Below are positions 17,158 to 26,558 of a DNA stretch of 64,000 nucleotides, piece by piece (position 1 is the first letter of the stretch; every line of letters begins with the position of its first letter). A program made the position numbers and the translations under genes. The DNA is from Porticoccaceae bacterium (GTDB lineage: Bacteria; Pseudomonadota; Gammaproteobacteria; Pseudomonadales; Porticoccaceae), in NCBI GenBank assembly GCA_018654575.1, contig JABILI010000077.1, forward strand, positions 1 through 64,000, given 5' to 3'. The notes under the pieces are model-generated. The model was not told the origin of the DNA, did no database searches, and saw only the letters and a program-made list of their open reading frames with translations.

Positions 17158-17961
17158 ATGACTGCGACAAAAGATATTTTACTTAGCGAACTCAATAATC
17201 AAGGTGTTTTACGATTAACATTGTGTGATGAGAAGCGCCGTAATGCACTGTCCGAAACAATGCTTAAAACTCTAGGTGACGCGCTAGGTGAGGCTGCTAA
17301 TAACCCCGACGTGAGAGTCATCGTATTAGCCGCAATAGGCCCAGCTTTTTGTGCCGGCCATGATCTAAAGGAGATTAGTGCCAAGCGCAGCACAGCAGAC
17401 GGCGGGCAGGCTTATTTTACTGCCCTATTTTCTAGCTGCGCTAATGTAATGCAAGCCATCGTCAATAATCCTAAACCAGTCATCGCTGAAATAGCTGGCG
17501 TTGCAACCGCGGCGGGCTGCCAGCTGGTCGCTAGTTGCGATCTGGCTGTTGCCGCCGACACTGCAAAATTTGCTACCCCAGGGGTTAATATCGGTCTGTT
17601 TTGCTCTACGCCAATGGTTGCCCTATCGCGCAATGTGTCGAACAAGCACGCTATGGAGATGTTGCTAACGGGTGATATGGTCAGTGCAACTAGAGCCGAG
17701 CAAATTGGCTTAATTAATCGAACCGTAGAGCCGACTCAGTTGACCGAAGAGACGATGGCGATTGCGGCAAAGATTGCTAGCAAGTCCACCATGACCGTCG
17801 CAACGGGCAAAACTGCATTTTATGAGCAACAAAATATGAAGCTGAGCAGCGCATACGCCTATACCTCTCAGATTATGGTGGACAATATGCTCAAGCTTGA
17901 TGCTAAAGAAGGCATTTCTGCTTTCATCGAAAAACGCCACCCAAAATGGCAAGACAGGTAG
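17158..17961 (+). CDS. Enoyl-CoA hydratase/isomerase family protein (ECHDC3-like)
   Basis: 267 residues of the crotonase fold. The oxyanion-hole segments are 'AFCAGHDLKE' (~60–69) and 'GVATAAGCQLVASCDLAVA' (~115–133). The Gly-Cys-Gln-Leu run and 'CSTPMVALSRNV' fit the ECHDC3 subgroup more than classical FadB/PaaF hydratases. The usual catalytic glutamates are not obvious, so the reaction is uncertain. The stop is 7 bp before the acyl-CoA ligase ATG, so they are very likely co-transcribed. Confidence 0.8.
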   Translation: MTATKDILLSELNNQGVLRLTLCDEKRRNALSETMLKTLGDALGEAANNPDVRVIVLAAIGPAFCAGHDLKEISAKRSTADGGQAYFTALFSSCANVMQAIVNNPKPVIAEIAGVATAAGCQLVASCDLAVAADTAKFATPGVNIGLFCSTPMVALSRNVSNKHAMEMLLTGDMVSATRAEQIGLINRTVEPTQLTEETMAIAAKIASKSTMTVATGKTAFYEQQNMKLSSAYAYTSQIMVDNMLKLDAKEGISAFIEKRHPKWQDR

Positions 17962-17968
17962 CCTAACA

Positions 17969-19606
17969 ATGTCCAATATTTACGATCATAATCTCGGGCG
18001 TAATCAGGCCAACTTTCAGCCCCTAACACCGCTAACCTTTTTGGAACGGGCTGCTGCGGTGTTCCCTGAGAACATCGCTGTAATCCATGGTAACGCTCAA
18101 ATTAACTACCGCCAGTTTTACTCGCGTTGCCGCCAGCTTGCCTCGGCTCTTACGGCGCAAGGTGTTCGCCGCGGTGATACCGTGTCAGTAATGCTTGCTA
18201 ATACGCCGGCTATGCTGGAAGCTCACTACGCAGTGCCTATGTGCGGCGCCGTGTTACATTCTATGAATACTCGGCTAGATGCCCGTGTTATTGCCATGCA
18301 GCTAGATCACGCCGAATGCAAAGTATTGATTACCGACCTAGCTTTCTCTGACACCATTAGGGATGCGCTCAAACGATGCAGTGTGAAACCACTAACCATT
18401 GATTACGACGATCCGGAATTTTCTCAACCAGGTAAACCTCTGAGTGAATTTGATTACGAGGAGCTCCTCTCCCAAGGCGATCCTGATTTTACTTGGCTAA
18501 TGCCCAATGATGAGTGGGATGCAATTAGCGTCAACTACACTTCAGGGACTACGGGCGACCCCAAAGGTGTTGTCTATCATCATCGTGGCGCATCCCTGTT
18601 AGTTCAAAGCAGCATCATTACCACCTCTCTTGCAAAGCACAGTGTCTATCTCTGGACCTTACCCATGTTTCACTGTAACGGATGGTGTTTCCCTTGGGCC
18701 ATGGTAGCTGTCAGCGGTACCCAAGTATGCTTGCGAGAAGTGCGTGCCGATGCTATCTGGGCCGCCTTAAAGCAACATCAAGTCACTCTTTTATGCGGTG
18801 CACCGGTGGTTATGTCGACGATGTTAGCGACAGACCCGAGCGAGCGTCCTGAGTTGCCTGACATTGTGGATTTCTTTACCGCTGCCGCACCCCCTCCTGA
18901 AAAAGTGTTGGCCAATATGCGTGATGCTGGGTTTAATGTCACCCACCTCTACGGCCTTACCGAAGTATACGGTCCTGCAGTAGTTAATGACTGGCATGAG
19001 CAGTGGGACCAGCTTCCCGGCCCTGAGCAAGCTACCTTAAAAGCTCGGCAGGGTGTGCGCTATCATGCCCTTGAAAATCTCGACGTTTTAGATCCTAAAA
19101 CCATGATACCAGTGCCTAGAGATGGCGAAACTTTAGGAGAGGTAATGTTTAGGGGCAATGTAGTGATGAAGGGCTATTTGAAAAATAAAGAGGCCAATGA
19201 AGAGTCTTTTTCAGGGGGGTGGTTTCATTCAGGTGATCTGGCCGTTATACATCCCGATGGTTATATTCAACTCAAAGATCGCTCAAAGGACATTATTATC
19301 TCAGGTGGTGAAAACATCTCATCCATTGAGATAGAAGAGGTACTTTATAAATACAGTGATGTGGTCACTGCAGCCGTAGTAGCAATGCCGGATGAAAAGT
19401 GGGGCGAAACACCCTGTGCCTTTGTCGAACTCGATCCTAGCAGCCAAGCCTCAGAAGCAGATATCAAAGACTGGTGCCGAAACTATTTGGCAGGGTTTAA
19501 GGTACCTCGTCATTTTGTCTTTGAAGTTATCCCGAAAACTTCGACGGGTAAAGTGCAAAAATTTACTCTTAGACAACGCGCAAAAGATATGACAAACGCT
19601 AGTTAA
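17969..19606 (+). CDS. Acyl-CoA ligase, DmdB-like (methylmercaptopropionate/medium-chain type)
   Basis: 545 residues, AMP-forming. Motifs: 'YTSGTTGDPKGV' (P-loop, ~190), 'YGLTEVYGP', 'GWFHSGDLAV', 'DRSKDIIISGGENISS' and the C-terminal lysine in 'TSTGKVQK'. The N-terminus 'SNIYDHNLGRNQANFQPLTPLTFLERAA' is that of the large family containing DmdB (3-methylmercaptopropionate-CoA ligase) and related fatty acyl ligases; DmdB-like activity is therefore possible but not proven. The start was placed at the ATG 7 bp after the crotonase stop; a longer frame would overlap that gene by 65 bp. Confidence 0.85.
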   Translation: MSNIYDHNLGRNQANFQPLTPLTFLERAAAVFPENIAVIHGNAQINYRQFYSRCRQLASALTAQGVRRGDTVSVMLANTPAMLEAHYAVPMCGAVLHSMNTRLDARVIAMQLDHAECKVLITDLAFSDTIRDALKRCSVKPLTIDYDDPEFSQPGKPLSEFDYEELLSQGDPDFTWLMPNDEWDAISVNYTSGTTGDPKGVVYHHRGASLLVQSSIITTSLAKHSVYLWTLPMFHCNGWCFPWAMVAVSGTQVCLREVRADAIWAALKQHQVTLLCGAPVVMSTMLATDPSERPELPDIVDFFTAAAPPPEKVLANMRDAGFNVTHLYGLTEVYGPAVVNDWHEQWDQLPGPEQATLKARQGVRYHALENLDVLDPKTMIPVPRDGETLGEVMFRGNVVMKGYLKNKEANEESFSGGWFHSGDLAVIHPDGYIQLKDRSKDIIISGGENISSIEIEEVLYKYSDVVTAAVVAMPDEKWGETPCAFVELDPSSQASEADIKDWCRNYLAGFKVPRHFVFEVIPKTSTGKVQKFTLRQRAKDMTNAS

Positions 19607-19714
19607 TGCGTTGTAGACTATTGATAAGGCTTAAATTACCAGTAGCATGATTTGGCAATAACGTAAATTTTAGGTCCGTATTTAGTGTATACCCGAGCTT
19701 TGGCAACAGAGGTT

Positions 19715-20740
19715 TTAGCCATAGACTCTTTGTGATTTTGATAAGCTCTGCACTCGATATTGACTGGGTGTCGTTTGATTCCATCGAATAAAAGCACGCC
19801 GAAAACTTGCTGCCTCGGCATAATCTAGCAGGCTAGCGATCTCCGCAATAGTCAGCTGGGTGGTCGTTAGATACTCACAGGCTAGTACATTTCTCACCTC
19901 ATCACAAATGGCACGGAAGTTTGTTGATTCATTTCTGAGGCGTCGTCTTAATGTACTCTCACTGACATATAGTCGTTCTGCCACCTGATTAATATCTGGC
20001 AGCTCACCACCAGAATGAATCAATAGACGCCGAATGGCAGCGGAGAAATTCTCTACGCCGTTTAATTCTCGCAGCAACTCCTCGCATTGCTGTTGAAAAA
20101 TGACGTGCCCGGCCGCATTCGCCGTCGTTACCTTTGATTTAATAATACTGTCTGGAATTAATAGCTGGCTGTAGTTCTGGTTGAACTTAACCGGCATTGA
20201 GAATAATGCCTGATAAGATCTTTGGTCAGCAGGTGGTGGATAGTTCAGATGCACTTCACCCGTCTCAATCACTGTATTGACAAGTGTTTCAGCAATAGCG
20301 ATTATCTGAGAAAAAGAGAACTCAGTAATTAGTTGTTTTTGATCGGGATTACCTACATCCAATTGGATGCGTAGGGCGATACCATTATTTAGTTTTTGAA
20401 CCTTGAATGACGGCCCCGGGCCAACTAGTGCTGCGTAGCGAAGATACAGTTTAAGAGCCTCTTCCAAGTTAGCAGAGCTCATCAATCCAAAACCAAAAGT
20501 TCCTAGGCTGGTTATCTCTACCTTTCGTCCAAGACGGAGCATTAACATAGGATCATTCGAGAGAGCCACTGCGGCCTGCAGAACACTAAGCATTTCAGTC
20601 GGTTTGAATGATTTTATGTCTCTGCTTGATAACGCCTGCACTTCCGGCATTGAAAATAGCTGCCATGGCTTAATTCCATCCTCTGCTAGCAGGCCTAGAA
20701 GGGGTTGTAAAAAGAGTTTCTCAATTGATGGACCAGCCAT
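19715..20740 (-). CDS. AraC-family transcriptional regulator (arabinose-binding-domain type)
   Basis: 341 residues: an N-terminal ligand domain of the Arabinose_bd type (~20–205) and a C-terminal double helix-turn-helix (~245–335) with '[15 protein letters not shown]' and '[33 protein letters not shown]', the classical AraC signature. Regulators of this subtype often control lipid or hydroxy-acid catabolism. It is divergent from the PF10118-type gene 184 bp away and probably controls it. Confidence 0.88.
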   Translation of the reverse strand: MAGPSIEKLFLQPLLGLLAEDGIKPWQLFSMPEVQALSSRDIKSFKPTEMLSVLQAAVALSNDPMLMLRLGRKVEITSLGTFGFGLMSSANLEEALKLYLRYAALVGPGPSFKVQKLNNGIALRIQLDVGNPDQKQLITEFSFSQIIAIAETLVNTVIETGEVHLNYPPPADQRSYQALFSMPVKFNQNYSQLLIPDSIIKSKVTTANAAGHVIFQQQCEELLRELNGVENFSAAIRRLLIHSGGELPDINQVAERLYVSESTLRRRLRNESTNFRAICDEVRNVLACEYLTTTQLTIAEIASLLDYAEAASFRRAFIRWNQTTPSQYRVQSLSKSQRVYG

Positions 20741-20924
20741 TATGTTACCTGTTGATCTCAGACCTGATGTTAGACGCCATGACGATAATACTAGAAATGA
20801 CCGAAAATATCTCCATCTATGACCGAAAATATCCCCCTCTACATTAAATAACTTAGTTACTATTAAGCCCTAGCCGATCAAATGTAAGCTTTAAAATAAT
20901 CGCGAACTACCTAAGGCCAAGAAA

Positions 20925-21788
20925 ATGAAGCAAGAATCATACACGCCAGCAGACATTGCTATTCAGCTGCGCAATAGAAAGCACGAGCTGACCGAGAGTC
21001 TAGGCAGAGATTGGTACGACAATCATCCGTTTAAGACGGCATGGTTTAACGCTATGTCAATTACTTTTCCCCTTGGCGAAAAATCGTTCATTGATAGTGT
21101 GCGACGCTATGCAGACAAGATTACTGACCCTAAATTACAAAGCGAAATTAAACATTTTTGTGGCCAAGAAGGTGTCCATCGGCGTGAGCATGAGCTTTAC
21201 AATATAACCCTGTGTAAAGAACGCGGCTATGACCTCAAGTACCTTGAAGGACGAATAGCGCGTAAAATCAAAGAATCCGATGCCAAACTCAGCTCGATTC
21301 AGCGCCTATCAGTGACGGCGGCACTCGAGCACATTACAGCTGTTTTAGCGGAGAGAATGTTGGGTGACCATGTCGATGCCAATGGTGTCATTGAGGGGCC
21401 TATGAGAGAGTTGTGGACGTGGCATGCGGCAGAAGAAATGGAACATAAAGCGGTTGCCTTCGATGTTTATCGCTCGGTCACTGAAAATAGGCCTAACAGC
21501 GAAAAGATGCGAAAGTCTTCGCTGAAACTTGCTACGTTCTTCTTAATTCTTGATATTGTTGTGGGTATGGTTCACATGCTACGCAGAGATAAGAAACTGT
21601 GGAACATCAAAATTTGGATTGAAGGGATGCAGTTTTTATTAGGCAAACAGGGATATATACGCTCTTCATGGCCAGCCTACAAAGAGTACTTTAACGACGA
21701 TTTTCACCCCTGGCAACGCGATACTCGGTCTTTATTGGATAATTGGAAGGAAAGCCAACTCAACTCTGAGCAGATGTCCGCCGTGTAA
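20925..21788 (+). CDS. Predicted metal-dependent hydrolase (PF10118-type)
   Basis: 287 residues, mostly helical. Metal-ligand candidates spread as in ferritin-like folds: 'FCGQEGVHRREH' (~85–96), 'ALEHITAVLAE' (~131–141) and 'WTWHAAEEMEHKAVAFD' (~163–179). This matches the family annotated as predicted metal-dependent hydrolase (PF10118). The E..H/EE..H spacing suggests a di-metal site. The reaction is unknown. It is divergent from an AraC regulator, a common arrangement for this family in gammaproteobacteria, pointing to inducible lipid-related metabolism. Confidence 0.75.
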   Translation: MKQESYTPADIAIQLRNRKHELTESLGRDWYDNHPFKTAWFNAMSITFPLGEKSFIDSVRRYADKITDPKLQSEIKHFCGQEGVHRREHELYNITLCKERGYDLKYLEGRIARKIKESDAKLSSIQRLSVTAALEHITAVLAERMLGDHVDANGVIEGPMRELWTWHAAEEMEHKAVAFDVYRSVTENRPNSEKMRKSSLKLATFFLILDIVVGMVHMLRRDKKLWNIKIWIEGMQFLLGKQGYIRSSWPAYKEYFNDDFHPWQRDTRSLLDNWKESQLNSEQMSAV

Positions 21789-21837
21789 GGAATGTTGAAT
21801 CTAGGGGTAAAAATCTTAGTTGGTGCTTATGGCTACG

Positions 21838-22680
21838 TTATTTAAATACAGCCCTATTTGTCCGCTCAGCATCCTTTATTAATCGTGGAATATAGCTTTC
21901 ATTACCTGCATTAAGTCGATGGTTGTCAGTGATATCAATAATATCAGCGACATGACGAAAAAACGCTTTGACGGCCGTAATTTGCAGCTGTAACCATGAC
22001 TCTTTAGAGGTCTCACGCTTGTCTCGATTTAAAATTATACGCTTGCCAGCGTGACTGTAGAATGGTTCTGGTGGAAGATGAACTACAATATCGCCAGCAT
22101 TGACTATTCGATAATGGGGGCCGGTGACAGCATTATTAAGACTCTGAACAAAACGCTCATCTCCCGGGCGAGGGCTTCCAAAGGTATAGATCCCATAAAC
22201 TCGGTGATGTTGATTAATTAACATGCCACCATAGAGCGAAGCTAGCGCCCCCCCCAAACTATGGCCAGTAATCCATATTTTTTTACTCTCTGCTCCAAAT
22301 TTTTCAATGATTCCAGTGAGTTCCTGAACGGCCGGCTCAAGGGCGTCTTGAAATCCTTTATGCGCGTGGCTATCAGTAAATGGGCCAGTCTCAGTGATAG
22401 CTGTAAAATTAGCTAACCAATCTTTTAGATCATCGTTACCACGAAAAACGACTATAATATTGTCATGATCAGCCATTACATAGCACTGCATATCAATACG
22501 ATGGCCTTCGGTAACTTCTAAGAACTGCACCTGAGAGAAACCCCAATCTGACGCCCCAGCGATAATGTTTTTCTCACTTTTATAGGACAGCTGGCAGGCA
22601 AAGGCCAGTGACAGTGCATTTTGTGGATGATACCGCTTAATGGTTTTTAAGGGGTCAAAATAGTTTTTCCCAGCTGTCAT
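21838..22680 (-). CDS. Class 3 lipase family protein
   Basis: 280 residues, alpha/beta hydrolase. The nucleophile elbow is 'ITGHSLGGALASLYGG' (~139–154), the acid is likely in 'NAGDIVVHLPP' and the catalytic His follows near 'NHRLNAGNESYIP'. No signal peptide is visible, so an intracellular lipase or esterase is likely unless export is non-classical. It stands alone, convergent with the PF10118-type gene. The substrate is unknown. Confidence 0.85.
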   Translation of the reverse strand: MTAGKNYFDPLKTIKRYHPQNALSLAFACQLSYKSEKNIIAGASDWGFSQVQFLEVTEGHRIDMQCYVMADHDNIIVVFRGNDDLKDWLANFTAITETGPFTDSHAHKGFQDALEPAVQELTGIIEKFGAESKKIWITGHSLGGALASLYGGMLINQHHRVYGIYTFGSPRPGDERFVQSLNNAVTGPHYRIVNAGDIVVHLPPEPFYSHAGKRIILNRDKRETSKESWLQLQITAVKAFFRHVADIIDITDNHRLNAGNESYIPRLIKDAERTNRAVFK

Positions 22681-22819
22681 AATGTGACCCCAATGATGGC
22701 TCGTTAACTATTCCATTATCTAATGACGTGCTATTTCTTTTAACTACGCCGACACTTGGCCGACAAAGCCTGGTAGGTTTAAATCAGCACAATGCCAAAA
22801 TAACACATCGAAAATAGAA

Positions 22820-24460
22820 TTAAAGACTAGCAGGTCTTGCTGGTGAGCCTTGTAAAAAAGGGCCGTCAACACAAATACGCTGGCCATCGGGCGCTGCACA
22901 AGCTCCACAGATACCCACGCCACACTTCGTTAAGTAGTCAATGGCACTAAAAATCTGATCATCACGGCAAAACTCACGTTGCACTGCCGCGGCCGCATGT
23001 ACCATAGGTGAAGGACCACAGTTATAGAATACCAATTTATCCAGCTCAGTCGGCGTCATCTCCTCCAAACGGGCGCGCAACAACTCCGTGACAACCCCCT
23101 TAAAGCCCTCACTACCATCGTCAGTAGCCACATGTACATCCGCAATTCTCTGGCACTCTTCAAGATAGTAAAGGCGCTCTGCGGTGCGGGCACCTGTATA
23201 TATTTCAGCGTTACCAAAATCTCTAGCAAGTTGATACACAGCCGCTAAACCGGTTCCACCCGCAACAGCCATAATCTTGGCATCTTCAGGCGGCTCTACC
23301 GGAATGCCGTGCGGCCCACGCACGTAGACTTCAGATCCAACCGCTAAATCCATTAATTCGTGAGTAAAGGTACCCACATCAATAACCGCTAATTGAAAAG
23401 GATCATCTGAAAGAGCCGAAAAAGGCTTTTCGCCAACCCCAGGTATCCAAAGAAAAACAAATTCCCCGGCTTGTATGTTGATCTTTCGATCAAAGGTCAG
23501 AACACAAATATCCTCACACACACGCTTATTTTCCACCAGCACAACAGGCTGAAAGTCCATATCGATATCGTACCGGATATGTGCCTCGGCTTTATTACTG
23601 TCAAAGCAGACATCAGATTCAAGTTGACTAAAATAACTCCCAATATCATCGGTAGTCATACCCGTAAGTGCAGATCCAACCCCGACAATAGTAGACCCAG
23701 CGTCAATAAACTCTCGTACATCAGCGGCACTACTCACCCCACCACAACCGACAATGGGAACATCAGTCACTGCGGCAATTTCACGAATACATTTGAGCGC
23801 GATAGGCAGAACACCTTTGCCCGACATCCCTCCAGCGCCGTTACTTAGTACAGGCTGACCATGAGAGGACGTATAACCAGGCCCTACAGTGTTAATTGCG
23901 CACAGGCCATCTGCCCCACCAGCCACTGCGGCGAGTGCTATCTCACTAGTATTAGATGTATTAGGCGTTAATTTTGGGATCACAGGGATATCAACGACAG
24001 CTTTAACCGCAGCCGTCACTTCCCGAACCATATCTGGATCCTGACCCATGGCCATGCCATAACCTTTAGCATGCGGGCAAGAGAGATTTAGCTCGAGACC
24101 ATCGGCAACGGGCGCCATAATCTTAGCCACTTCAACAAACTCTTCAATGCTACCGCCAAAAATTGACACCAGTAAAAACCGATCTTCAGGAATACGCAAC
24201 GTCGACATTGCCGCTGCAGAGGCCTCAGCACCTGGGTTAGTTAAGCCTACGGCATTGACAAAGCAGCCCGGCGCATACTGACTATAGACAGGCTCACGAT
24301 TACCCGCACGTGGTGTGGGCCCAACACTTTTTGTCGTGATGACGCCAATCTGCGGCATATAATCAAACATAGCCTGAATAATCGAGGTTGCAGTAGTAAC
24401 AATTCCAGAGGGAATTGTGAAGGGGCCTGATAGGGTCTTGCCAAGAAACTCTGTTTTCAA
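22820..24460 (-). CDS. PyrD (class 1B)–PyrK fusion: dihydroorotate dehydrogenase-like flavoprotein with Fe-S/FAD reductase domain
   Basis: 546 residues. Residues 1–~295 are a PyrDB-type barrel: 'IGVITTKSVGPTPRAGN' (39–54), 'NLSCPH' with the class-1 catalytic Cys128 (Asn at the usual SCPN position is His here), 'PKLTPN' and 'CGGVSSAADVREFI'. Residues ~310–546 are PyrK-like: FAD-binding 'KPFSALSD', NAD-binding 'AVAGGTGLAAVYQ', and a [2Fe-2S] site at C513, C518, C521 and C530. In class 1B enzymes these are two separate subunits. Gammaproteobacteria usually carry the class 2 quinone-linked PyrD, so this may be extra, or may act on another dihydropyrimidine. Confidence 0.88.
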   Translation of the reverse strand: MKTEFLGKTLSGPFTIPSGIVTTATSIIQAMFDYMPQIGVITTKSVGPTPRAGNREPVYSQYAPGCFVNAVGLTNPGAEASAAAMSTLRIPEDRFLLVSIFGGSIEEFVEVAKIMAPVADGLELNLSCPHAKGYGMAMGQDPDMVREVTAAVKAVVDIPVIPKLTPNTSNTSEIALAAVAGGADGLCAINTVGPGYTSSHGQPVLSNGAGGMSGKGVLPIALKCIREIAAVTDVPIVGCGGVSSAADVREFIDAGSTIVGVGSALTGMTTDDIGSYFSQLESDVCFDSNKAEAHIRYDIDMDFQPVVLVENKRVCEDICVLTFDRKINIQAGEFVFLWIPGVGEKPFSALSDDPFQLAVIDVGTFTHELMDLAVGSEVYVRGPHGIPVEPPEDAKIMAVAGGTGLAAVYQLARDFGNAEIYTGARTAERLYYLEECQRIADVHVATDDGSEGFKGVVTELLRARLEEMTPTELDKLVFYNCGPSPMVHAAAAVQREFCRDDQIFSAIDYLTKCGVGICGACAAPDGQRICVDGPFLQGSPARPASL

Positions 24461-24536
24461 GATCGTTCGCTCGAAACTTGTTTAATGATATTTGCGCAGA
24501 ACATTATTATACCGATTTTACAAAATTAATCTGCTC

Positions 24537-24575
24537 CCAATTTACCTTAAAATACATGGTGGTTAGGGTAAATTG
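24537..24575. promoter_or_regulatory. Long inverted repeat in divergent promoter region
   Basis: CCAATTTACC at 24537–24546 pairs with GGTAAATTGG at 24566–24575 if read as arms sharing a 14-bp stem with one mismatch (TAA at 24548–24550 with TTA at 24563–24565) and a 12-nt loop. It lies between the divergent PyrD–PyrK fusion and phosphodiesterase-like genes, 150 bp from the latter. An operator or hairpin; regulator unknown. Confidence 0.45.
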
Positions 24576-24724
24576 GAGGGGAAAGATAAGGATGACATAA
24601 ATTGTAATAGTCGCACCTAACTGATAATCAAGTTTACCCAGCTCAATACTGTTTCAGTACTTATTGTATCTACAATGTCAAAGTTAAGTGATAATCTTCA
24701 GCAGAGCATTAAAGGAAACACCTT

Positions 24725-25717
24725 ATGATGATCCAGCATATAAGAAGACAACGATGTCTGACAAGCATCCTGCTGATCGCAGTTTTGTCCGGCTGTATGG
24801 GCGCTGCTATTGTGCCGACCACAACGCCGAAAGCAATATTCATTATTGTGGATGGCATTCCTGCTGACGTGCTTGAAAACACTTACACACCCATACTAGA
24901 TTCGATTGCCGACAAAAACGGATACACGAGAGCCTACACCGGTGGAGAGATTGGAGGAGAGTCCCAAAGCCCAACTTCTTCGGCGATTGGCTACAATAAT
25001 CTGCTTACAGGGACTTGGGCTAATAAGCACAATGTTTATGATAATCAGATCGGTGATCCTAACTACGCCTACTGGGATATTTTTAGAATGGCCAAAGAGC
25101 ACGACCCGACCCTGCAAACGGCTCTCTTTTCGACCTGGACGGACAATAGGACCAAACTAATCGGCGATGGTCTGGAGGAGGCTGGCGGCAACAAGCTGGA
25201 TTATACGTTTGATGGCTTCGAGCTTGATATGGAACGTTTCCCTCACGATCCTCTACGAAATTACATCCGCGTTATCGACGATCTCGTCACAGATGGAGCC
25301 GCGGGGTATGTTGAGTCCAACGGACCGGCTTTATCATGGGTGTACTTGGAATACACCGATTCTGTGGGCCATGGCTACGGCGACGGCTCGGAAATGACGG
25401 CGGCCGTGCAACACATGGACGGTCAAATTGGCAAAATTTGGAGTGCCGTTCAAAAACGGCATCAGGCATATGACGAAGATTGGTTGATTATGGTTACAAC
25501 CGATCATGGTCGCGATGACAAAACAGGTCAGGGCCATGGAAATCAGAGCGCACGAGAGCGAACAATCTGGATAGTAACCAATAGTGACGATCTGAATGAG
25601 CGCTACTATCAAAGGCCAGCGATTGTCGACATTCTTCCATCGATTACAACGCATCTTAAACTTAAGATTCCAGAGCATATTCGGAATCAACTTGACGGTC
25701 ATAGCTTCATCGACTGA
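24725..25717 (+). CDS. Type I phosphodiesterase/alkaline-phosphatase superfamily lipoprotein
   Basis: 330 residues. The signal peptide ends in the lipobox 'VLSGC' (Cys ~24). Metal-site motifs of the alkaline phosphatase/NPP superfamily are visible: 'IFIIVDGIPADV' (~37–48), a Ser/Thr-rich nucleophile region 'SPTSSAIGYNNLLTG' (~78–92), 'EYTDSVGHGYG' (~207–217), 'TTDHGRD' (~258–264) and 'GQGHGNQS' (~267–274). It probably cleaves phosphodi- or monoesters at the cell surface or in the periplasm for phosphorus or nucleotide scavenging. The alternative first ATG is one codon downstream. Confidence 0.85.
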   Translation: MMIQHIRRQRCLTSILLIAVLSGCMGAAIVPTTTPKAIFIIVDGIPADVLENTYTPILDSIADKNGYTRAYTGGEIGGESQSPTSSAIGYNNLLTGTWANKHNVYDNQIGDPNYAYWDIFRMAKEHDPTLQTALFSTWTDNRTKLIGDGLEEAGGNKLDYTFDGFELDMERFPHDPLRNYIRVIDDLVTDGAAGYVESNGPALSWVYLEYTDSVGHGYGDGSEMTAAVQHMDGQIGKIWSAVQKRHQAYDEDWLIMVTTDHGRDDKTGQGHGNQSARERTIWIVTNSDDLNERYYQRPAIVDILPSITTHLKLKIPEHIRNQLDGHSFID

Positions 25718-26020
25718 ATTCGGCCCATTCTGCTCAACGATCTGAACGCCACCGGTGAGATCAAAAAAGCCTGTCATGATGTTAGCTTTATGCTCTTGTC
25801 TAAGCTCGCGATACCTTCGCCATAATTGCATTAACCGCTACCCTCGACGGGCACTCTATTGGAGTCGTGTTGTATGCTTTACTTATAAGGGTAATTAAAT
25901 CAATATAGACCCAACAATCTTTGCAAAATATATTAAACTAAGCATTCAAGGACTAACTGTGCAGAATATCGCTTAGTTAGCCCAAAAGGACAAAATAACT
26001 AATTTCCTGAGAGGCTCTCT
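25718..26020. other. Intergenic region before doxX-like gene
   Basis: A 303-bp gap. A minus-strand frame covers its left part but continues as an antisense shadow of the phosphodiesterase gene and has no family features. An 8-bp inverted repeat (AACTAAGC at 25936–25943, GCTTAGTT at 25971–25978) lies ~40 bp before the next gene and could be an operator. GAGAGG just before the ATG at 26021 is the ribosome site. Confidence 0.4.
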
Positions 26021-26443
26021 ATGTCAAATCTTAATTCAACGCTTAATTCGTTAGCTAAACCCTTTACTGGATTAGCACCTTGGTTGCTAAGACTAACTTT
26101 GGGTATCGCATTTTTCTTACACGGTTACAGTAAATTCCCTTTACCTCCGGAAGACATGGTTGGTTGGTTTGGCAGTATTGGTATTCCAGCCCCTGAAATT
26201 ATTAGCAGTATGGTGGCCATTGGTGAAACGACGGCGGGTGTTGGCATTATTTTAGGAGGCCTATTAAGCAGTTCTCTGGGACACTTAATCACCAGACTTT
26301 CCGGTGGAACGATGATAGTCATTATGATTGGTGCATTTTCTATAGCCCATGCTGACTGGTTCATAACAGCTGAATTATTTCAAAGCGAGCAAATTTTTCT
26401 CTTCGCTATAGGCACCTATTTTGCTATTAAAGGTAATGATTAA
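26021..26443 (+). CDS. DoxX-family membrane protein
   Basis: 140 residues and four membrane helices: 'WLLRLTLGIAFFLHGYSKF' (~26–44) is the DoxX opening, followed by 'MVGWFGSIGIPAPE' and a conserved E in 'AIGETTAGVGIILGG'. DoxX proteins are small inner-membrane proteins linked in some organisms to redox or sulfur chemistry; no specific function can be assigned. Single gene. Confidence 0.85.
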   Translation: MSNLNSTLNSLAKPFTGLAPWLLRLTLGIAFFLHGYSKFPLPPEDMVGWFGSIGIPAPEIISSMVAIGETTAGVGIILGGLLSSSLGHLITRLSGGTMIVIMIGAFSIAHADWFITAELFQSEQIFLFAIGTYFAIKGND

Positions 26444-26558
26444 ACTCAGCTATTCATGACATCCATAGGCGGCTTAATCTCCCCTATTTTGAATGTAACT
26501 GTAGCCTTAATGGCTATTTCATCCTCTATCGAATGATACAAATTGAGACTCGATATTA

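Noticed and set aside
25334-25831. 165-codon minus-strand frame overlapping the phosphodiesterase gene
   Set aside because: It is mostly antisense to a well-supported lipoprotein gene, has no family motifs, and its non-overlapping part is short.
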